From Microcystis wesenbergii NRERC-220 (GTDB taxonomy: Bacteria; Cyanobacteriota; Cyanobacteriia; Cyanobacteriales; Microcystaceae), in NCBI RefSeq assembly GCF_032027425.1, contig NZ_JAVSJA010000001.1, positions 310,001 through 374,000 on the forward strand: DNA of 64,000 nt, read 5' to 3'. A program made the position numbers and the translations under genes. The notes under the pieces are model-generated. The model had not been told where the DNA came from and ran no database searches. It was given only the letters and a program-made list of their open reading frames with translations. Below are positions 53,204 to 63,574 of the stretch, one piece after another (the first letter of the stretch is position 1; each line of letters opens with the position of its first letter).

Positions 53204-53902
53204 ATGTCTCAACCGATTACCATCGAAGATATCTATAAACTTTTTGAGAAAACTAACGAAAAGTTTGAACAATCACGCCAAGAATACGATCGCCGGGCCG
53301 CTGAAGCTAAGGCCGAAGCCGATCGCCGGGCCGCTGAATACGATCGCCGGGCTGCTGAAGCCAAGGCCGAAGCTGATCGCCGGGCCGCTGAATACGATCG
53401 CCGGGCTGCTGAAGCCAAGGCCGAAGCCGATCGCCGTTTAGCCGAGCTAGAGAAAACAGTGGCTAATACCAGTCGTGCCGTGGATAGTTTAACCACTCGC
53501 TGGGGAAGATTTGTCGAGGAATTAGTCGAACCTGCTGTTATTAGCCTATTTCGTGCCAAAGGTATCGATGTTAAAGAAACCTACAGTCGTGCCAGGGTAA
53601 AACGGCAAGGAATAGCCATGGAGATTGACATTTTAGCCGTCGATGAAACCGAGGTAGTTTTAGTAGAATGTAAGTCTCGTTTATCGAAAGATGATGTCAA
53701 TGAGTTTTTAGAAAAATTAAGTCGATTTAAACAAGCATTTCCCCATTATAAAAACTATCAGGCTTATGGTGCAGTGGCGGGAATAGAAATAGACGAAGGA
53801 GTAGATCGTTATGCCTATAAACAAGGTTTATTTGTGATTAAACCATCGGGAGAAACGGTAGAAATCATTAATGATTCTGGTTTCAAGCCTAAATTATGGT
53901 AA
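53204..53902 (+). CDS. PD-(D/E)XK-like DUF3782 protein with an 18-residue coiled-coil repeat
   Basis: The N-terminal 28 residues precede three 18-residue repeats (residues 29-82; DRRAAEAKAEADRRAAEY), a charged alanine-rich helix. The C-terminal domain (about 100-232) includes MEIDILAVDETEVVLVECKS, matching the PD-(D/E)XK site (D then E-C-K). The family is DUF3782 of cyanobacteria. The DNA repeats are 54 bases each (53288-53449) and contain GATCGCC. Copy number probably varies between strains. A nuclease activity is possible but unproven. Confidence 0.8.
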   Translation: MSQPITIEDIYKLFEKTNEKFEQSRQEYDRRAAEAKAEADRRAAEYDRRAAEAKAEADRRAAEYDRRAAEAKAEADRRLAELEKTVANTSRAVDSLTTRWGRFVEELVEPAVISLFRAKGIDVKETYSRARVKRQGIAMEIDILAVDETEVVLVECKSRLSKDDVNEFLEKLSRFKQAFPHYKNYQAYGAVAGIEIDEGVDRYAYKQGLFVIKPSGETVEIINDSGFKPKLW

Positions 53903-53986
53903 GAGAAAGATGGTTCCTTCATCTGGCAAAGTATTGGCAGCCGGTCTAATTTTTCCAACCTAGGACTAGACTAGCCTATGGATAGG

Positions 53987-55084
53987 CTAAGTACAGGACA
54001 AAAAATGTAAGGACTGGAGAAAAAGAGAAAAGTTAGGTAATGAAGGATTGAGAATAAGATGACGAAGGTGGTCTAAACCTAGCCGAAAGAGGCTTTTTGC
54101 TCGGCGACCATGTTTCTTGATAGGAATTGGATTAAGATGATGTATCTCCAATCCTGTCTTGAGAGAGCAGACCAAAGCTAAAGTCAGTAAGGCTAAAAGC
54201 TTACGCAGACGTTTTGGGTCAGTAAAGTGAGTAGATTCTAGACAAAACCCACGGGTCTTAAAGATGCCAAAAAGAGTTTCAATACCCCAACGTTGGGCAT
54301 AATCCTGAATCAGACCCAGACAATCGGGCTGTCCAATGACGATGAGCAAAGAATTATCGGGTAAGCGAAGAGCCTCTACAGAAACGGGATAACCCCAAAT
54401 TAGACAACTCCCCTGCAGACGTTGAGATTCACCAATGGCAAGATGGGCAAAAATAACCTTGGCGGCCAACCGCTTGCCATTGTACTCAATCTTGTCTGTC
54501 GCCCGAATTCTTAAACAGAAAGCCAGCATCGGTTCAAGCAAAAGATACCTCAGCCACGCCAGCCCAATAAACTCACGGTCTCCACACAAGCAACGAATCT
54601 CCGCAGAAGGAAAAATCTTCAGCATCTCCTCAATAAAACGCATCCGTTCATCGCTGTTTGAGTTGCCTTTTTTCTTCTTGAGCATCCACCAGAGAATGGG
54701 AATAGCTACCCCTTCATGGACAATGCCGACTGTGAGGATGTTGTAGTGATGACTACCAAATGACCAATTGGTGCGGTCAATACTCAATACCCAGGGTTGA
54801 GGGATATTGAGCCACTGGACTACAATGCGAGCTATTTCAGGGTAATCTATCTCGAAGTCCCCAAAAAAGCGTTGTAATCGTTTGTAATGGGACTCTACCA
54901 ATACCCGACCTTCAAAACCTAGGGCTAATTCCTTGAGGTTGACGGTTTTTACTTTCAACAGAGCCAGTAAGAATAGAGCGAGGAAAGAGAGTCTTGCTCC
55001 GTGCCATCGCAAATGAGGTTTGAGAGCTTGTTTCAACGCATTATACTGGTTCATAGGGGTTTCGAGATTAGTGCTATTTCTCAT
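53987..55084 (-). CDS. IS4-like transposase ending in the terminal repeat
   Basis: The likely start inside the element is ATG 55084 (MRNSTNLE), or ATG 55054 (MNQYNALK); the open frame extends beyond the element edge. The catalytic stretches are WVLSIDRTNWSFG (first Asp), IRCLCGDREFIGLAWLRYLL (second Asp) and RWGIETLFGIFKTRGF (Glu region). The stop codon TAG is the reverse complement of the first three bases of the left end, CTA. Confidence 0.87.
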   Translation of the reverse strand: MRNSTNLETPMNQYNALKQALKPHLRWHGARLSFLALFLLALLKVKTVNLKELALGFEGRVLVESHYKRLQRFFGDFEIDYPEIARIVVQWLNIPQPWVLSIDRTNWSFGSHHYNILTVGIVHEGVAIPILWWMLKKKKGNSNSDERMRFIEEMLKIFPSAEIRCLCGDREFIGLAWLRYLLLEPMLAFCLRIRATDKIEYNGKRLAAKVIFAHLAIGESQRLQGSCLIWGYPVSVEALRLPDNSLLIVIGQPDCLGLIQDYAQRWGIETLFGIFKTRGFCLESTHFTDPKRLRKLLALLTLALVCSLKTGLEIHHLNPIPIKKHGRRAKSLFRLGLDHLRHLILNPSLPNFSLFLQSLHFLSCT

Positions 55085-55131
55085 AAAACCCCACTCCCGC
55101 CTACTTTTCAAGCTTTTTGTCCTGTACTTAG
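53987..55131 (-). mobile_element. IS4-like insertion sequence, 1145 bp
   Basis: Perfect 18-base inverted ends CTAAGTACAGGACAAAAA. The 9-base target duplication atggatagg lies at 53978-53986 and 55132-55140. It inserted in an intergenic region. Confidence 0.95.
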
Positions 55132-55660
55132 ATGGATAGGATGCAGGATTAGTATTCATATCTTGCTTCAGTAACATCTTACATAATTAATTTTTGAGGA
55201 TTCAAAAACCGCAAAAATAAGGATTAAATGGACTAAAATCTGTGAATAAGCTAAGACGCATTTAAACCGCTTATTCTTAGATTAGCGAACCTCCCCCGCC
55301 CCCCCCGATGTCGGGGGGGGCAGGGGGGGGTGGGGGCAAGGGGGGGTTGCCTTTTGCAAGAGTGCAAGAGGGCCTCGTCTCAACAAGCAATTTAAATTAC
55401 GAACAGCTTAGACCATTTAATTGATTATTATTCATGCTTAATTCTCCTGACTACTGACGACCGGTTCCTAACCCCAACAACAATTTTTGATTTTGACAAG
55501 AGGTCAAGTAAGGTCTTGTCCTAAAATTGTCAATAGCCAGTTTCAATGCACAAATAGCCTGATGGCTAAAAACTGGCTCCAGTTTTTGACCGGGATAGCA
55601 CCGCTTGATCACAGTGGATCGTAAAATGGGATAATGCTAACTTTGAGAGTCAGAGAGACT
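55132..55660. other. region between the insertion sequence and lpdA with a GC-rich hairpin
   Basis: At 55299-55308 CCCCCCCCGA pairs with TCGGGGGGGG (55311-55320) around a two-base loop, with further G-runs to 55347. It could form a very stable hairpin or a four-stranded structure. No gene is seen in the 529 bases. Confidence 0.55.
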
Positions 55661-57091
55661 ATGAGTGAATTCGATTACGATTTAATTATTATCGGTGCTG
55701 GAGTTGGTGGCCACGGGGCAGCCCTACACGCAGTCAAATGTGGGCTAAAAACGGCTATTATCGAAGCCAAAGATATGGGAGGAACCTGTGTCAATCGCGG
55801 TTGTATTCCCTCTAAAGCTTTACTGGCAGCCTCGGGACGAGTGCGGGAATTAGCCGATAGTGACCATCTGAAAAGTCTAGGTATTGCCATCGGTGGCGTT
55901 AATTTTGACCGTCCAACAATTGCCGATCATGCTAACAACCTTGTCAGTAAAATTAGAGGCGATCTCACTAATAGTCTTAAACGTCTCAAGGTTGATACTA
56001 TCCACGGTTGGGGAAAAATCGCTGGCCCGCAAAAAGTTAGCGTCATCGGGGATAGTGGCGAAAAAATCTACACCGCTAAGGATATTATGCTCTGTCCGGG
56101 GTCGGTTCCCTTTGTCCCACCGGGGATCGAGATCGATCATAAAACGGTTTTTACCAGCGATGAGGCCGTTAGATTAGAAACTTTACCCAAGTGGATCGCA
56201 ATTATCGGTAGTGGTTATATCGGTCTGGAATTTTCGGATATATACACCGCTTTGGGTTGTGAAGTGACGATGATCGAAGCTTTAGATAGTCTCATGCCTG
56301 GATTTGACCCAGAAATCTCGAAAATCGCTGAAAGAGTTCTGATTAAACCTAGAGACATCGAGACTTATGTGGGAGTTTTGGCAAAAAGTATTAAACCGGG
56401 GACTCCTGTGGCCATTGAACTGGTGGACGCAAAAAGTAAAGAAGCGATCGAAATTTTAGAAGTAGATGCTTGTTTAGTCGCTACAGGAAGAATTCCGGCG
56501 ACCAAGAATCTCGGATTGGAATTTGTGGGGGTAGAACTGGATAAACGCGGTTTTATTGCCGTTAATGACAAAATGCAGGTAATTCAGGACGGTGAACCGA
56601 TTCCCCATCTCTGGGCCGTGGGCGATGCTACGGGTAAAATGATGTTAGCTCACGCTGCTTCGGGTCAAGGGGTAATAGCCATTGAAAATATCTGTAATCG
56701 CCCAAAAACCATCGATTATCGCAGTATTCCCGCCGCCGCTTTTACCCACCCCGAAATTAGTTATGTGGGTTTAACGGAACCGCAAGCAGAAGTTTTGGCA
56801 CAGCAAGAAGGGTATAAGGTCGCTGCTGTCAAGACCTATTTTAAGGGAAATTCTAAAGCTTTAGCGGAAGGAGAAACGGAAGGCATCGCTAAAGTCGTTT
56901 ATCGTCAGGATACGGGGGAATTACTCGGTGTTCATATTATCGGTATCCACGCATCGGATTTAATTCAAGAAGCGGCCAATGCGATCGCTGAACGTAAATC
57001 TGTCCATGAACTCGCTTTCCGCATCCACACCCATCCAACTCTCTCAGAAGTCCTCGACGAAGCTTATAAACGCGCTGAAGTGGCAGCATAG
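55661..57091 (+). CDS. lpdA: dihydrolipoamide dehydrogenase
   Basis: This flavoprotein is the E3 component of pyruvate dehydrogenase and related complexes, re-oxidising dihydrolipoamide with NAD. Motifs are the FAD-binding [15 protein letters not shown], the redox disulfide [13 protein letters not shown], the NAD-binding [14 protein letters not shown] and the C-terminal active-site [15 protein letters not shown] 55661 gives 476 residues; the frame is open to ATG 55634 but [14 protein letters not shown] is the standard start. Confidence 0.95.
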   Translation: MSEFDYDLIIIGAGVGGHGAALHAVKCGLKTAIIEAKDMGGTCVNRGCIPSKALLAASGRVRELADSDHLKSLGIAIGGVNFDRPTIADHANNLVSKIRGDLTNSLKRLKVDTIHGWGKIAGPQKVSVIGDSGEKIYTAKDIMLCPGSVPFVPPGIEIDHKTVFTSDEAVRLETLPKWIAIIGSGYIGLEFSDIYTALGCEVTMIEALDSLMPGFDPEISKIAERVLIKPRDIETYVGVLAKSIKPGTPVAIELVDAKSKEAIEILEVDACLVATGRIPATKNLGLEFVGVELDKRGFIAVNDKMQVIQDGEPIPHLWAVGDATGKMMLAHAASGQGVIAIENICNRPKTIDYRSIPAAAFTHPEISYVGLTEPQAEVLAQQEGYKVAAVKTYFKGNSKALAEGETEGIAKVVYRQDTGELLGVHIIGIHASDLIQEAANAIAERKSVHELAFRIHTHPTLSEVLDEAYKRAEVAA

Positions 57092-57189
57092 AGTCAGTTA
57101 TCAGTCATCAGTTATCAGTGATCACCGTTAAGTTTCCGACTCCTGAATTCTGACTCCTTTCTCTTTTTTTACTTTTTACTTTCAAGATT

Positions 57190-57366
57190 ATGTTTGGATT
57201 AGGTTGGCCAGAAATAGTAATTATTGCTGTGGTTGTTCTCCTGATATTTGGACCGAAAAAAATACCCGAATTTGGGGCAGCTTTGGGGAAAACTTTACGG
57301 GGATTTAAAGAAGAAATCAATAAAGATGATCAAGAAAGTGAAGACAGTGACGAGAAGATGAGATAA
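57190..57366 (+). CDS. tatA: twin-arginine translocase subunit TatA
   Basis: This 58-residue gene encodes MFGLGWPEIVIIAVVVLLIF then GPKKIPEFGAALGKTLRGFK, the single membrane helix and amphipathic helix of TatA/TatB, and ends with a short acidic tail. The G-P-K-K-I-P-E motif and short tail favour TatA over TatB. TatA builds the pore that moves folded proteins across the thylakoid or plasma membrane. It follows lpdA by 98 bases. Confidence 0.92.
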   Translation: MFGLGWPEIVIIAVVVLLIFGPKKIPEFGAALGKTLRGFKEEINKDDQESEDSDEKMR

Positions 57367-57915
57367 ATTTCCCTCTTGACTAAGTTGGTAGAGCAAGTTT
57401 CTTTGTTCTATGTTAAGATGTTGAGGGCTTCGTTTTTGGGTCTGATTTGTTGTTGTTAATGATCAGACAGTACCTGATGAGTCTTTCTCTGTCAACCCTT
57501 GAGGTTGATGCGTTTCATTCTTGAATTGGCGATGGATAATTCTTGACAAATGAGGTTAAATTTATCTTCAAGAGGTTAGGGAATGGGCTTAACAAAAATT
57601 AACTTGATCAGGGTTGACAAACTTTCCTTGAACCACTTCATCAATTAAGTAGTCGTGCAGAATTTTGCTATTTTTGAGAGAGGCACTCTGGCACGGGGCA
57701 GCTTTTTACGCCATTCCCCATCTCCTAATCCCTGACTGATGACTGATTACTGGTCACTGATAACTGAATATCCCCCAATAACTAAAGGAAAGATAAAGTT
57801 ATCGATCGCCCTCTGGAGCCAGTGTCAGAATAAAAGCAGGGAGATGACTAAGGAAAACCGACAACTCTCCATATTTTTCCCGTCATCGCCCCTAAAATTT
57901 ATTTGGTTCAGATTT
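57367..57915. other. gene-free stretch upstream of hoxE
   Basis: Around 57720-57770 are repeats of the TATCAGT/TGATAAC family. One frame is open from 57739 into hoxE, but the sequence before 57916 does not resemble HoxE and is not counted. Promoter elements for hoxE should be here; none can be fixed by eye. Confidence 0.4.
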
Positions 57916-58425
57916 ATGCAAACTGCCAATCCTCCTCAAACGGAGAAAAAAGAGCATCCCAGTGGCGATAAACGCTTCAAAGTCGTCGAAATTACCATGA
58001 AGCGAGCAGGATATAATCAATCAGCCCTGATTGAAGTCCTGCACAAAGCGCAAGAAGCTTTTGGATTCCTAGAAGAAGATGTTCTCCTCTACGTTGCCCG
58101 GGCGCTAAAACTGCCCCTCAGTCGCGTCTATGGGGTAGCAACCTTCTACCATCTCTTTTCCCTGAAACCGGCGGGAAAACACACCTGTATCATCTGTATG
58201 GGGACTGCTTGTTATGTCAAAGGCAGCGGCAAAATCCTCGAAGACATCGAAAACGCCTTTGATGTCAAAGTGGGAGAAACCACCGCCGATGGAGAAATTT
58301 CCCTAGTGTCGGCCCGTTGTATCGGGGCCTGTGGGATTGCGCCGGCCGTGGTCTTCGATGGAGTCGTGGCCCCTAAACAAGATTCGGAAACTGTCTTAGC
58401 AAAACTACAGAGTTTCTCCCAGTAA
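57916..58425 (+). CDS. hoxE: bidirectional hydrogenase diaphorase subunit HoxE
   Basis: HoxE is the NuoE-like subunit of the cyanobacterial bidirectional NAD-linked hydrogenase. It binds a 2Fe-2S cluster through [10 protein letters not shown] and CIGACGIAP. Its core includes [20 protein letters not shown] and [15 protein letters not shown]. The start is ATG 57916 (MQTANPPQ), giving 169 residues. It is followed by hoxF after 28 bases, so the two share a transcript. Confidence 0.93.
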   Translation: MQTANPPQTEKKEHPSGDKRFKVVEITMKRAGYNQSALIEVLHKAQEAFGFLEEDVLLYVARALKLPLSRVYGVATFYHLFSLKPAGKHTCIICMGTACYVKGSGKILEDIENAFDVKVGETTADGEISLVSARCIGACGIAPAVVFDGVVAPKQDSETVLAKLQSFSQ

Positions 58426-58453
58426 TTTTTCACTCTAGTGGATTGAGAAGAAT

Positions 58454-60061
58454 ATGGACTTACAAGAATTATTGGCAGTGGCCGAGAAGGAAAAAGCTAG
58501 ACAAAAAAGCATCCGGGTGCATTGTTGCACTTCCACCGGTTGCCAAGCTGCTAACTCCCTCCAAATCGAAAAAAACCTCGCCACTGCCGTCAAAGAAGCA
58601 GACCTAGGGGATAAAGTCGAAGTGGTGGGGGTCGGTTGTATGGGTTTTTGTGGTCGCGGTCCGTTGGTGGAAGTGGATCCCCAGGACCTCTTATACGAAG
58701 AAGTCACCCCGGAAAGTGCGGCCAGCATTATTGCAGCCTTAAACGGCGGCAAAACCGAGGTGCAATTAGGGGACTCAAAACATCCCTTTTTCTCCCATCA
58801 AGTCAAAATTGTCCGGGAAAATAGCGGTAAAATCGATCCCGATCGCATTGAGGAATATATCGCCGTCGGGGGTTATCAATCTCTCTACAAGGCCCTCTAC
58901 GAGATGACTCCGGCCCAGGTGGTGGAGGAAATCACCCAAAGCGGTTTGCGTGGCCGGGGCGGTGCCGGTTATCCCACCGGTTTAAAATGGGCGACGGTGG
59001 CTAAACAACCGGGTAAACAAAAATACGTTATCTGTAATGCCGATGAAGGGGATCCCGGGGCGTTTATGGACCGCAGCGTCTTGGAAAGTGACCCCCATTT
59101 AGTCCTGGAAGGAATGGCGATCGCTGCCTATGCCGTGGGGGCCGATCATGGTTATATCTATGTTAGGGCTGAATATCCCCTAGCGATCGATCGTCTGCAA
59201 AAAGCGATTAATCAGGCCAAAAAATTCGGTTTAATGGGTTCCCAAGTATTCGAGTCCACTTTCGATTTTAAGCTGGATATCCGCATCGGGGCGGGAGCTT
59301 TTGTCTGTGGAGAGGAAACCGCTCTCATCCATTCCATCGAAGGCGGCCGCGGCACTCCCCGCACCCGTCCCCCCTATCCGGCCCAATCGGGCCTCGATGG
59401 TTGTCCCACCCTGATTAATAACGTCGAGTCCTACGCTAATATCGCCGCTATTATCCGCGAGGGGGCCGCTTGGTACGCCAATATCGGTACTGCCAGCAGT
59501 AAAGGCACAAAAATCTTCGCTTTAACGGGAAAAATCCGCAATAATGGGCTGATTGAAGTGCCGATGGGTATTACTCTCCGGGAAATTGTCGAGGAGATGG
59601 GGGGTGGTATTCCCGATGGTCAGGTGAAAGCGGTACAAACCGGCGGCCCCTCTGGGGGTTGTATTCCCGCTAATTTACTCGATACTCCCGTAGATTACGA
59701 ATCCTTAGCCAAACTCGGTTCGATGATGGGATCTGGGGGGATGGTGGTCATGGATGATACCACCAGTATGGTGGAAGTGGCGAAATTCTATATGGAATTC
59801 TGTCGCGAGGAGTCCTGTGGTAAATGTATCCCCTGTCGCACGGGAACAGTACAAATGTTTGAATTATTGGCCAAAATTATCGCTCGAAAGGCCGATATTC
59901 ACGACCTCGAAAACCTAGAACATCTCTGTCAAATGGTCAAGGAAACCAGTCTTTGCGGTCTTGGTCAAAGCGCTCCCAATCCGATTTTAAGTACCCTAAA
60001 GTATTTTAAGGAGGAATATCTGGCTCTGTTAGAGGAAATCAAGCACCCCGTCTCTGTTTGA
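58454..60061 (+). CDS. hoxF: bidirectional hydrogenase diaphorase subunit HoxF
   Basis: HoxF oxidises or reduces NAD(H) through FMN for the bidirectional hydrogenase. The 535-residue length fits. An N-terminal thioredoxin-like 2Fe-2S region ([22 protein letters not shown]) precedes the NuoF-like core: [13 protein letters not shown] (FMN/NADH), [20 protein letters not shown], and the 4Fe-4S ligands [10 protein letters not shown] and [13 protein letters not shown]. The partners HoxU, HoxY and HoxH are not next to it; unrelated genes follow. Confidence 0.95.
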   Translation: MDLQELLAVAEKEKARQKSIRVHCCTSTGCQAANSLQIEKNLATAVKEADLGDKVEVVGVGCMGFCGRGPLVEVDPQDLLYEEVTPESAASIIAALNGGKTEVQLGDSKHPFFSHQVKIVRENSGKIDPDRIEEYIAVGGYQSLYKALYEMTPAQVVEEITQSGLRGRGGAGYPTGLKWATVAKQPGKQKYVICNADEGDPGAFMDRSVLESDPHLVLEGMAIAAYAVGADHGYIYVRAEYPLAIDRLQKAINQAKKFGLMGSQVFESTFDFKLDIRIGAGAFVCGEETALIHSIEGGRGTPRTRPPYPAQSGLDGCPTLINNVESYANIAAIIREGAAWYANIGTASSKGTKIFALTGKIRNNGLIEVPMGITLREIVEEMGGGIPDGQVKAVQTGGPSGGCIPANLLDTPVDYESLAKLGSMMGSGGMVVMDDTTSMVEVAKFYMEFCREESCGKCIPCRTGTVQMFELLAKIIARKADIHDLENLEHLCQMVKETSLCGLGQSAPNPILSTLKYFKEEYLALLEEIKHPVSV

Positions 60062-60085
60062 GAATAACTCGATCGAGGTTCAAGA

Positions 60086-60187
60086 ATGTTCGGCCTCGAT
60101 CAATTTCTTCAGTTACGCGAAGTCTGGTGGGCTGCCGGGTTATCTTGGAGGGAGTTAGCAGTAGTCTCAGGAGACAATAGATTATGA
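60086..60187 (+). CDS. possible 33-residue peptide overlapping the Tic20-like gene
   Basis: The frame reads MFGLDQFLQLREVWWAAGLS then WRELAVVSGDNRL, with gatcgagg upstream and a stop overlapping the next start (ATGA at 60184). It could be a coupled leader peptide or chance. There is no known family. Confidence 0.3.
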   Translation: MFGLDQFLQLREVWWAAGLSWRELAVVSGDNRL

Positions 60188-60669
60188 CTTGGCGCGGCTC
60201 AACCGATACAAAAGATCGCATTTTTGCAGCTTTAGTATATCTTTTACCCTTATATTCGGCTTTTGCCTTCGGTATCTTTATCTTTCAGCAAATCCCTTTC
60301 TTAGGAGCGGCCTTAGTAATAGTTTTAGCTCCCTTAGCTTTTCTCTATAGTTCTCTGGGAAGCTTTGGCAGTTTAATTATCTTTTTCGTCCTCTTTTTCG
60401 CCGTGGTACGCAATCCCCGCATCAGTCATTTTATCCGGTTTAACACCATGCAGGCGATTTTAATCGATATTTTGGTGTATTTATTGGGATTGGTCTTAGG
60501 TTTCGTCGCTAGGGGTTTAGGGGCGAATTTAGTGGTAGAAACTCTTTTTAACGTCGTCTTTTTGGGAGCATTTGCCGCCTGTGTTTACAGCATTATACAG
60601 TCGGTTATCGGCAAATACGCCGATATTCCCACAATTTCCGATGCGGCCTATTCCCAGGTGGGAGGTTAG
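60184..60669 (+). CDS. Tic20-family membrane protein
   Basis: The 161-residue protein has four membrane helices, including ILIDILVYLLGLVLGFVARG. The sequence YLLPLYSAFAFGIFIFQQIP near the N-terminus and HFIRFNTMQAILIDIL match the cyanobacterial Tic20 family (plastid Ycf60). In plastids Tic20 is in the inner-envelope import complex; the cyanobacterial role is not established. Confidence 0.85.
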   Translation: MTWRGSTDTKDRIFAALVYLLPLYSAFAFGIFIFQQIPFLGAALVIVLAPLAFLYSSLGSFGSLIIFFVLFFAVVRNPRISHFIRFNTMQAILIDILVYLLGLVLGFVARGLGANLVVETLFNVVFLGAFAACVYSIIQSVIGKYADIPTISDAAYSQVGG

Positions 60670-60679
60670 GTCAGGCTGG

Positions 60680-60891
60680 CTGAATAAATCTAAAAACCAT
60701 GTTGGGTAAGACTTTTAGACTTTTTGGCAATCAAAAAGTACCAGATATGGGAGTGATCGGGGGGAAAATCCCTGGACTTTTTCCTTGAAAATTAGGTAAT
60801 TGACCTCCTCAAAATCGGGAAAACCCTACACCCCACACCCCACACCCCACACCCTCTCCCCACAAAAAACTTTTTCAGCAGACCCTAATTA
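60680..60891 (+). repeat. about 210-bp interspersed repeat, copy 3
   Basis: It matches 19612-19824 in the same orientation and 5714-5921 inverted. It includes aatctaaaaaccatgttggg and the microrepeat caccccacaccccacaccc. It fills most of the gap between the Tic20-like gene and the YvcK-like gene. Confidence 0.8.
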
Positions 60892-60961
60892 AGCTTGAGT
60901 TTGTTCCCTTTTTCGGCTACAGTCTCTCCAGAATCAATGCGTTCGCTGCCAGGCCACATCT

Positions 60962-62335
60962 ATGAGTCCATTTAAACAGACCCTACGGGAACTCAACGCT
61001 CAGAAGGGGAAAATAGCCGCTTCTGTGGGCAGAAAAACGCCTAAACGGGTTAATCGTTGGTTTAAATGGCTTTCTCCCGGTCTTTTTGTCAAACGCTGGC
61101 TTTTAATCAGTTTAAGCGGCGTTTTTCTCACCTCCTTCGGTTTGGCTATTTGGGTAAAATTAACCCCGGTTAATCGCTTTTTAGAGTTTGTTTCCCAAGC
61201 ATTAGAAACGATCGCCCGTTTGGTCCCCAATTCTGTTTCCGGGCCGCTGGCGGTTTTGTTGGGTGTCTTTTTGTTATTCTGGGGTCAGAGTCGCACCGTC
61301 GAAACGATTACAGAAGCACTACAACCGGACGCATCGGAGGAATTAGTCGATCGCCTACGGGCCCATCGTCGTCTCCATCGCGGCCCGAAAATTGTGGCGA
61401 TCGGTGGCGGTACGGGTTTATCGACGCTTTTACGCGGTTTAAAACAGTATAGTTCCAATATCACCGCTATTGTCACCGTAGCTGATGATGGCGGTTCTTC
61501 GGGCCGATTACGCCGGGAAATGGGCATTTTACCCCCGGGGGATATTCGCAATTGTATCGCCGCTTTAGCCGATGAGGAAAAGTTATTAACGGAATTGTTT
61601 CAATATCGCTTTCATGCCGGGGATGGTTTATCGGGCCACAGTTTTGGTAATTTATTTATCAGCGCTATGACCGAGATTACCGGCGATCTGGAACAGGCGA
61701 TCGATGCTAGTGCCAAAGTTTTGGCGATTCGTGGGAAAGTTCTACCTGCTACCCTTACCGATGTTAGTCTCTGGGCTAAGTTAGCCGATGGGCGCATTAT
61801 TGAGGGAGAATCGAAGATAACCGAAGCTATGGGGCAAATTCGTCAGATTGGCTGTCATCCTGCCGATCCGGTAGCTTTACCGGCTGCTTTAGCGGCGATC
61901 AAGGAGGCAGATTATATTATTATCGGGCCGGGTAGTCTTTATACCAGTATTATCCCTAATTTGTTGGTTCCCGCCATTCGTCAGGCCCTAGCACAGGTGA
62001 CAGTCCCCCGCGTCTATGTTTGTAATATTATGACCCAGCCGGGGGAAACGGATAATTATTCGGTGGCTGATCATATTCGGGCGATCGAAAAAGTCTGCGA
62101 GGAACGCATCTTTGATGCGGTTTTAGCCCAAAGAACTGCACCATCACCCCAATCCCTACAATTATACGCCCAAGAGCATAGTCATCCTGTGTTTTTAGAT
62201 CGCGAGGAAGTGGGAAAAATGGGTTATCGCATTGTTTTAGCGAATGTAATGGCAGAAGATGAAGTTACTGCCAAAGTTAGTCATGATCCCCAACGTTTAG
62301 CCCGAGTTTTATGGCGCTGGTATGCTAAAAAGTGA
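60962..62335 (+). CDS. YvcK/CofD-like gluconeogenesis factor with an N-terminal membrane part
   Basis: After about 130 residues with two membrane helices ([20 protein letters not shown] and [20 protein letters not shown]) comes the YvcK core: [40 protein letters not shown] and [17 protein letters not shown]. YvcK-type proteins bind UDP-sugars and affect carbon flux and cell shape in other bacteria. The membrane extension is typical of cyanobacterial members. It has 457 residues. Confidence 0.88.
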   Translation: MSPFKQTLRELNAQKGKIAASVGRKTPKRVNRWFKWLSPGLFVKRWLLISLSGVFLTSFGLAIWVKLTPVNRFLEFVSQALETIARLVPNSVSGPLAVLLGVFLLFWGQSRTVETITEALQPDASEELVDRLRAHRRLHRGPKIVAIGGGTGLSTLLRGLKQYSSNITAIVTVADDGGSSGRLRREMGILPPGDIRNCIAALADEEKLLTELFQYRFHAGDGLSGHSFGNLFISAMTEITGDLEQAIDASAKVLAIRGKVLPATLTDVSLWAKLADGRIIEGESKITEAMGQIRQIGCHPADPVALPAALAAIKEADYIIIGPGSLYTSIIPNLLVPAIRQALAQVTVPRVYVCNIMTQPGETDNYSVADHIRAIEKVCEERIFDAVLAQRTAPSPQSLQLYAQEHSHPVFLDREEVGKMGYRIVLANVMAEDEVTAKVSHDPQRLARVLWRWYAKK

Positions 62336-62641
62336 AACAATGCCCACTTTTTTATTCCCCTTACGGCAGTTATCTTAATGGTGAGAGTCGTCAGTTATCA
62401 GTTATCAGTTAAGTAGTCGTGCAAAATTAATTTCCTAGTGAAGATAGGCAAGAGGCACTCTTGCAAGAGGCAAGAGGTGGTTAGATATGTGTAATTAATT
62501 TTGCTTAGGTACTTATCAGTTATCAGATTTGAGTTTTTAGTTGTGAGTTTTCAGTTCACTGTTTACTGTTTACTGTTCAATGAAAATGCTCCCCACACCC
62601 CACACCCCACACCCCACACCCCTCTCCTATACCTTTTAAAA
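62336..62641. repeat. gene-free stretch of degenerate repeats
   Basis: It includes tatcagttatcagttaagta at 62396, an aggcaagaggcactcttgca phrase like those near 40020, and a cacaccccacaccccacacc run near 62590. No gene is seen. Confidence 0.5.
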
Positions 62642-63379
62642 TTAATTCTTTCCTGGTGCGCCATGGTGGGCTGCACCGAGGTATAATTCCCCTACTTTCG
62701 GGTTATTGAGTAAATCTTGACCCGATCCCTGAAAACGATCTTGACCACTTTCTAAAACATAACCTCGATCGGACATCATTAGGGCTTTTTTGGCATTCTG
62801 TTCCACTAAAATAATGGCAGTTCCCCTCTGATTAATCGCTTTTATCTGTTCAAAAACGCTGGTTACTAAGATAGGAGATAAAGCTGCCGAAGGTTCATCG
62901 AGAATTAATAATTCCGGCTCCAACATCAGCGCTCTTCCCATGGCTAACATCTGTCTTTCTCCTCCGGATAAAGTGCCAGCTTTCTGACGACGGCGCTCAA
63001 GCAAACGGGGAAACATGGCATAAATACGCTTTTTTAGCGGTTTAATCGCTTCTTTACTGGTAAAAGCCCCCATTTCCAGATTTTCCTCGATGCTCAGGGA
63101 TGGAAAAACATTAGCAATTTGGGGAACATAACCCATACCGAGGGGAACGATTTGATTAGATTTCCAACCAGTGATATTTTTTCCCTTAAAAGTGATAGTT
63201 CCAGCACTGGGTTTTAATAAACCAAAAATCGTCTTAGCGAGGGTAGATTTTCCCGCACCATTGGGACCGATAACCGTGACTAATTCCCCCGGTGCAATGC
63301 GAAAGTTAACCCCTTGCAATATGTATAAATCCTGCACATAACCAGCATAAACTTGTTCAACTTCTAAAAGATAATCCAT
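62642..63379 (-). CDS. natE: ABC transporter ATPase, LivF type (neutral/branched-chain amino acids)
   Basis: The 245-residue ATPase has Walker A IGPNGAGKST, signature LSGGERQMLAM, Walker B ELLILDEPSAAL and the LivF-type VEQNAKKALMMSDRGYVLES. Branched-chain-type ABC systems carry neutral amino acids in cyanobacteria (Nat, N-I permease), and the C-terminus GELYLGAAHHGA resembles NatE. The related urea transporter (UrtE) is an alternative, so the symbol is tentative. Partner genes are not in the window. Confidence 0.7.
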   Translation of the reverse strand: MDYLLEVEQVYAGYVQDLYILQGVNFRIAPGELVTVIGPNGAGKSTLAKTIFGLLKPSAGTITFKGKNITGWKSNQIVPLGMGYVPQIANVFPSLSIEENLEMGAFTSKEAIKPLKKRIYAMFPRLLERRRQKAGTLSGGERQMLAMGRALMLEPELLILDEPSAALSPILVTSVFEQIKAINQRGTAIILVEQNAKKALMMSDRGYVLESGQDRFQGSGQDLLNNPKVGELYLGAAHHGAPGKN

Positions 63380-63574
63380 AATAAGGTAAAAAGGAGATAG
63401 GAGAGAGTAATATGAATTATGAACTATGAATTGGGGAGCATTTTCAGTGAACAGTAATCACTGATCAGTAAACAGTGAAAAGACAGTAGGAAACTGCTAT
63501 TTAATACTGCTCACTTAATACATACTGCTCACTTAAAACTTACATCTGATAACTGATAACTGATAACTGATAAA

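Noticed and set aside
57739-57915. N-terminal extension of HoxE
   Set aside because: The residues come from TATCAGT-type repeat DNA and do not look like HoxE; ATG 57916 gives the family start.
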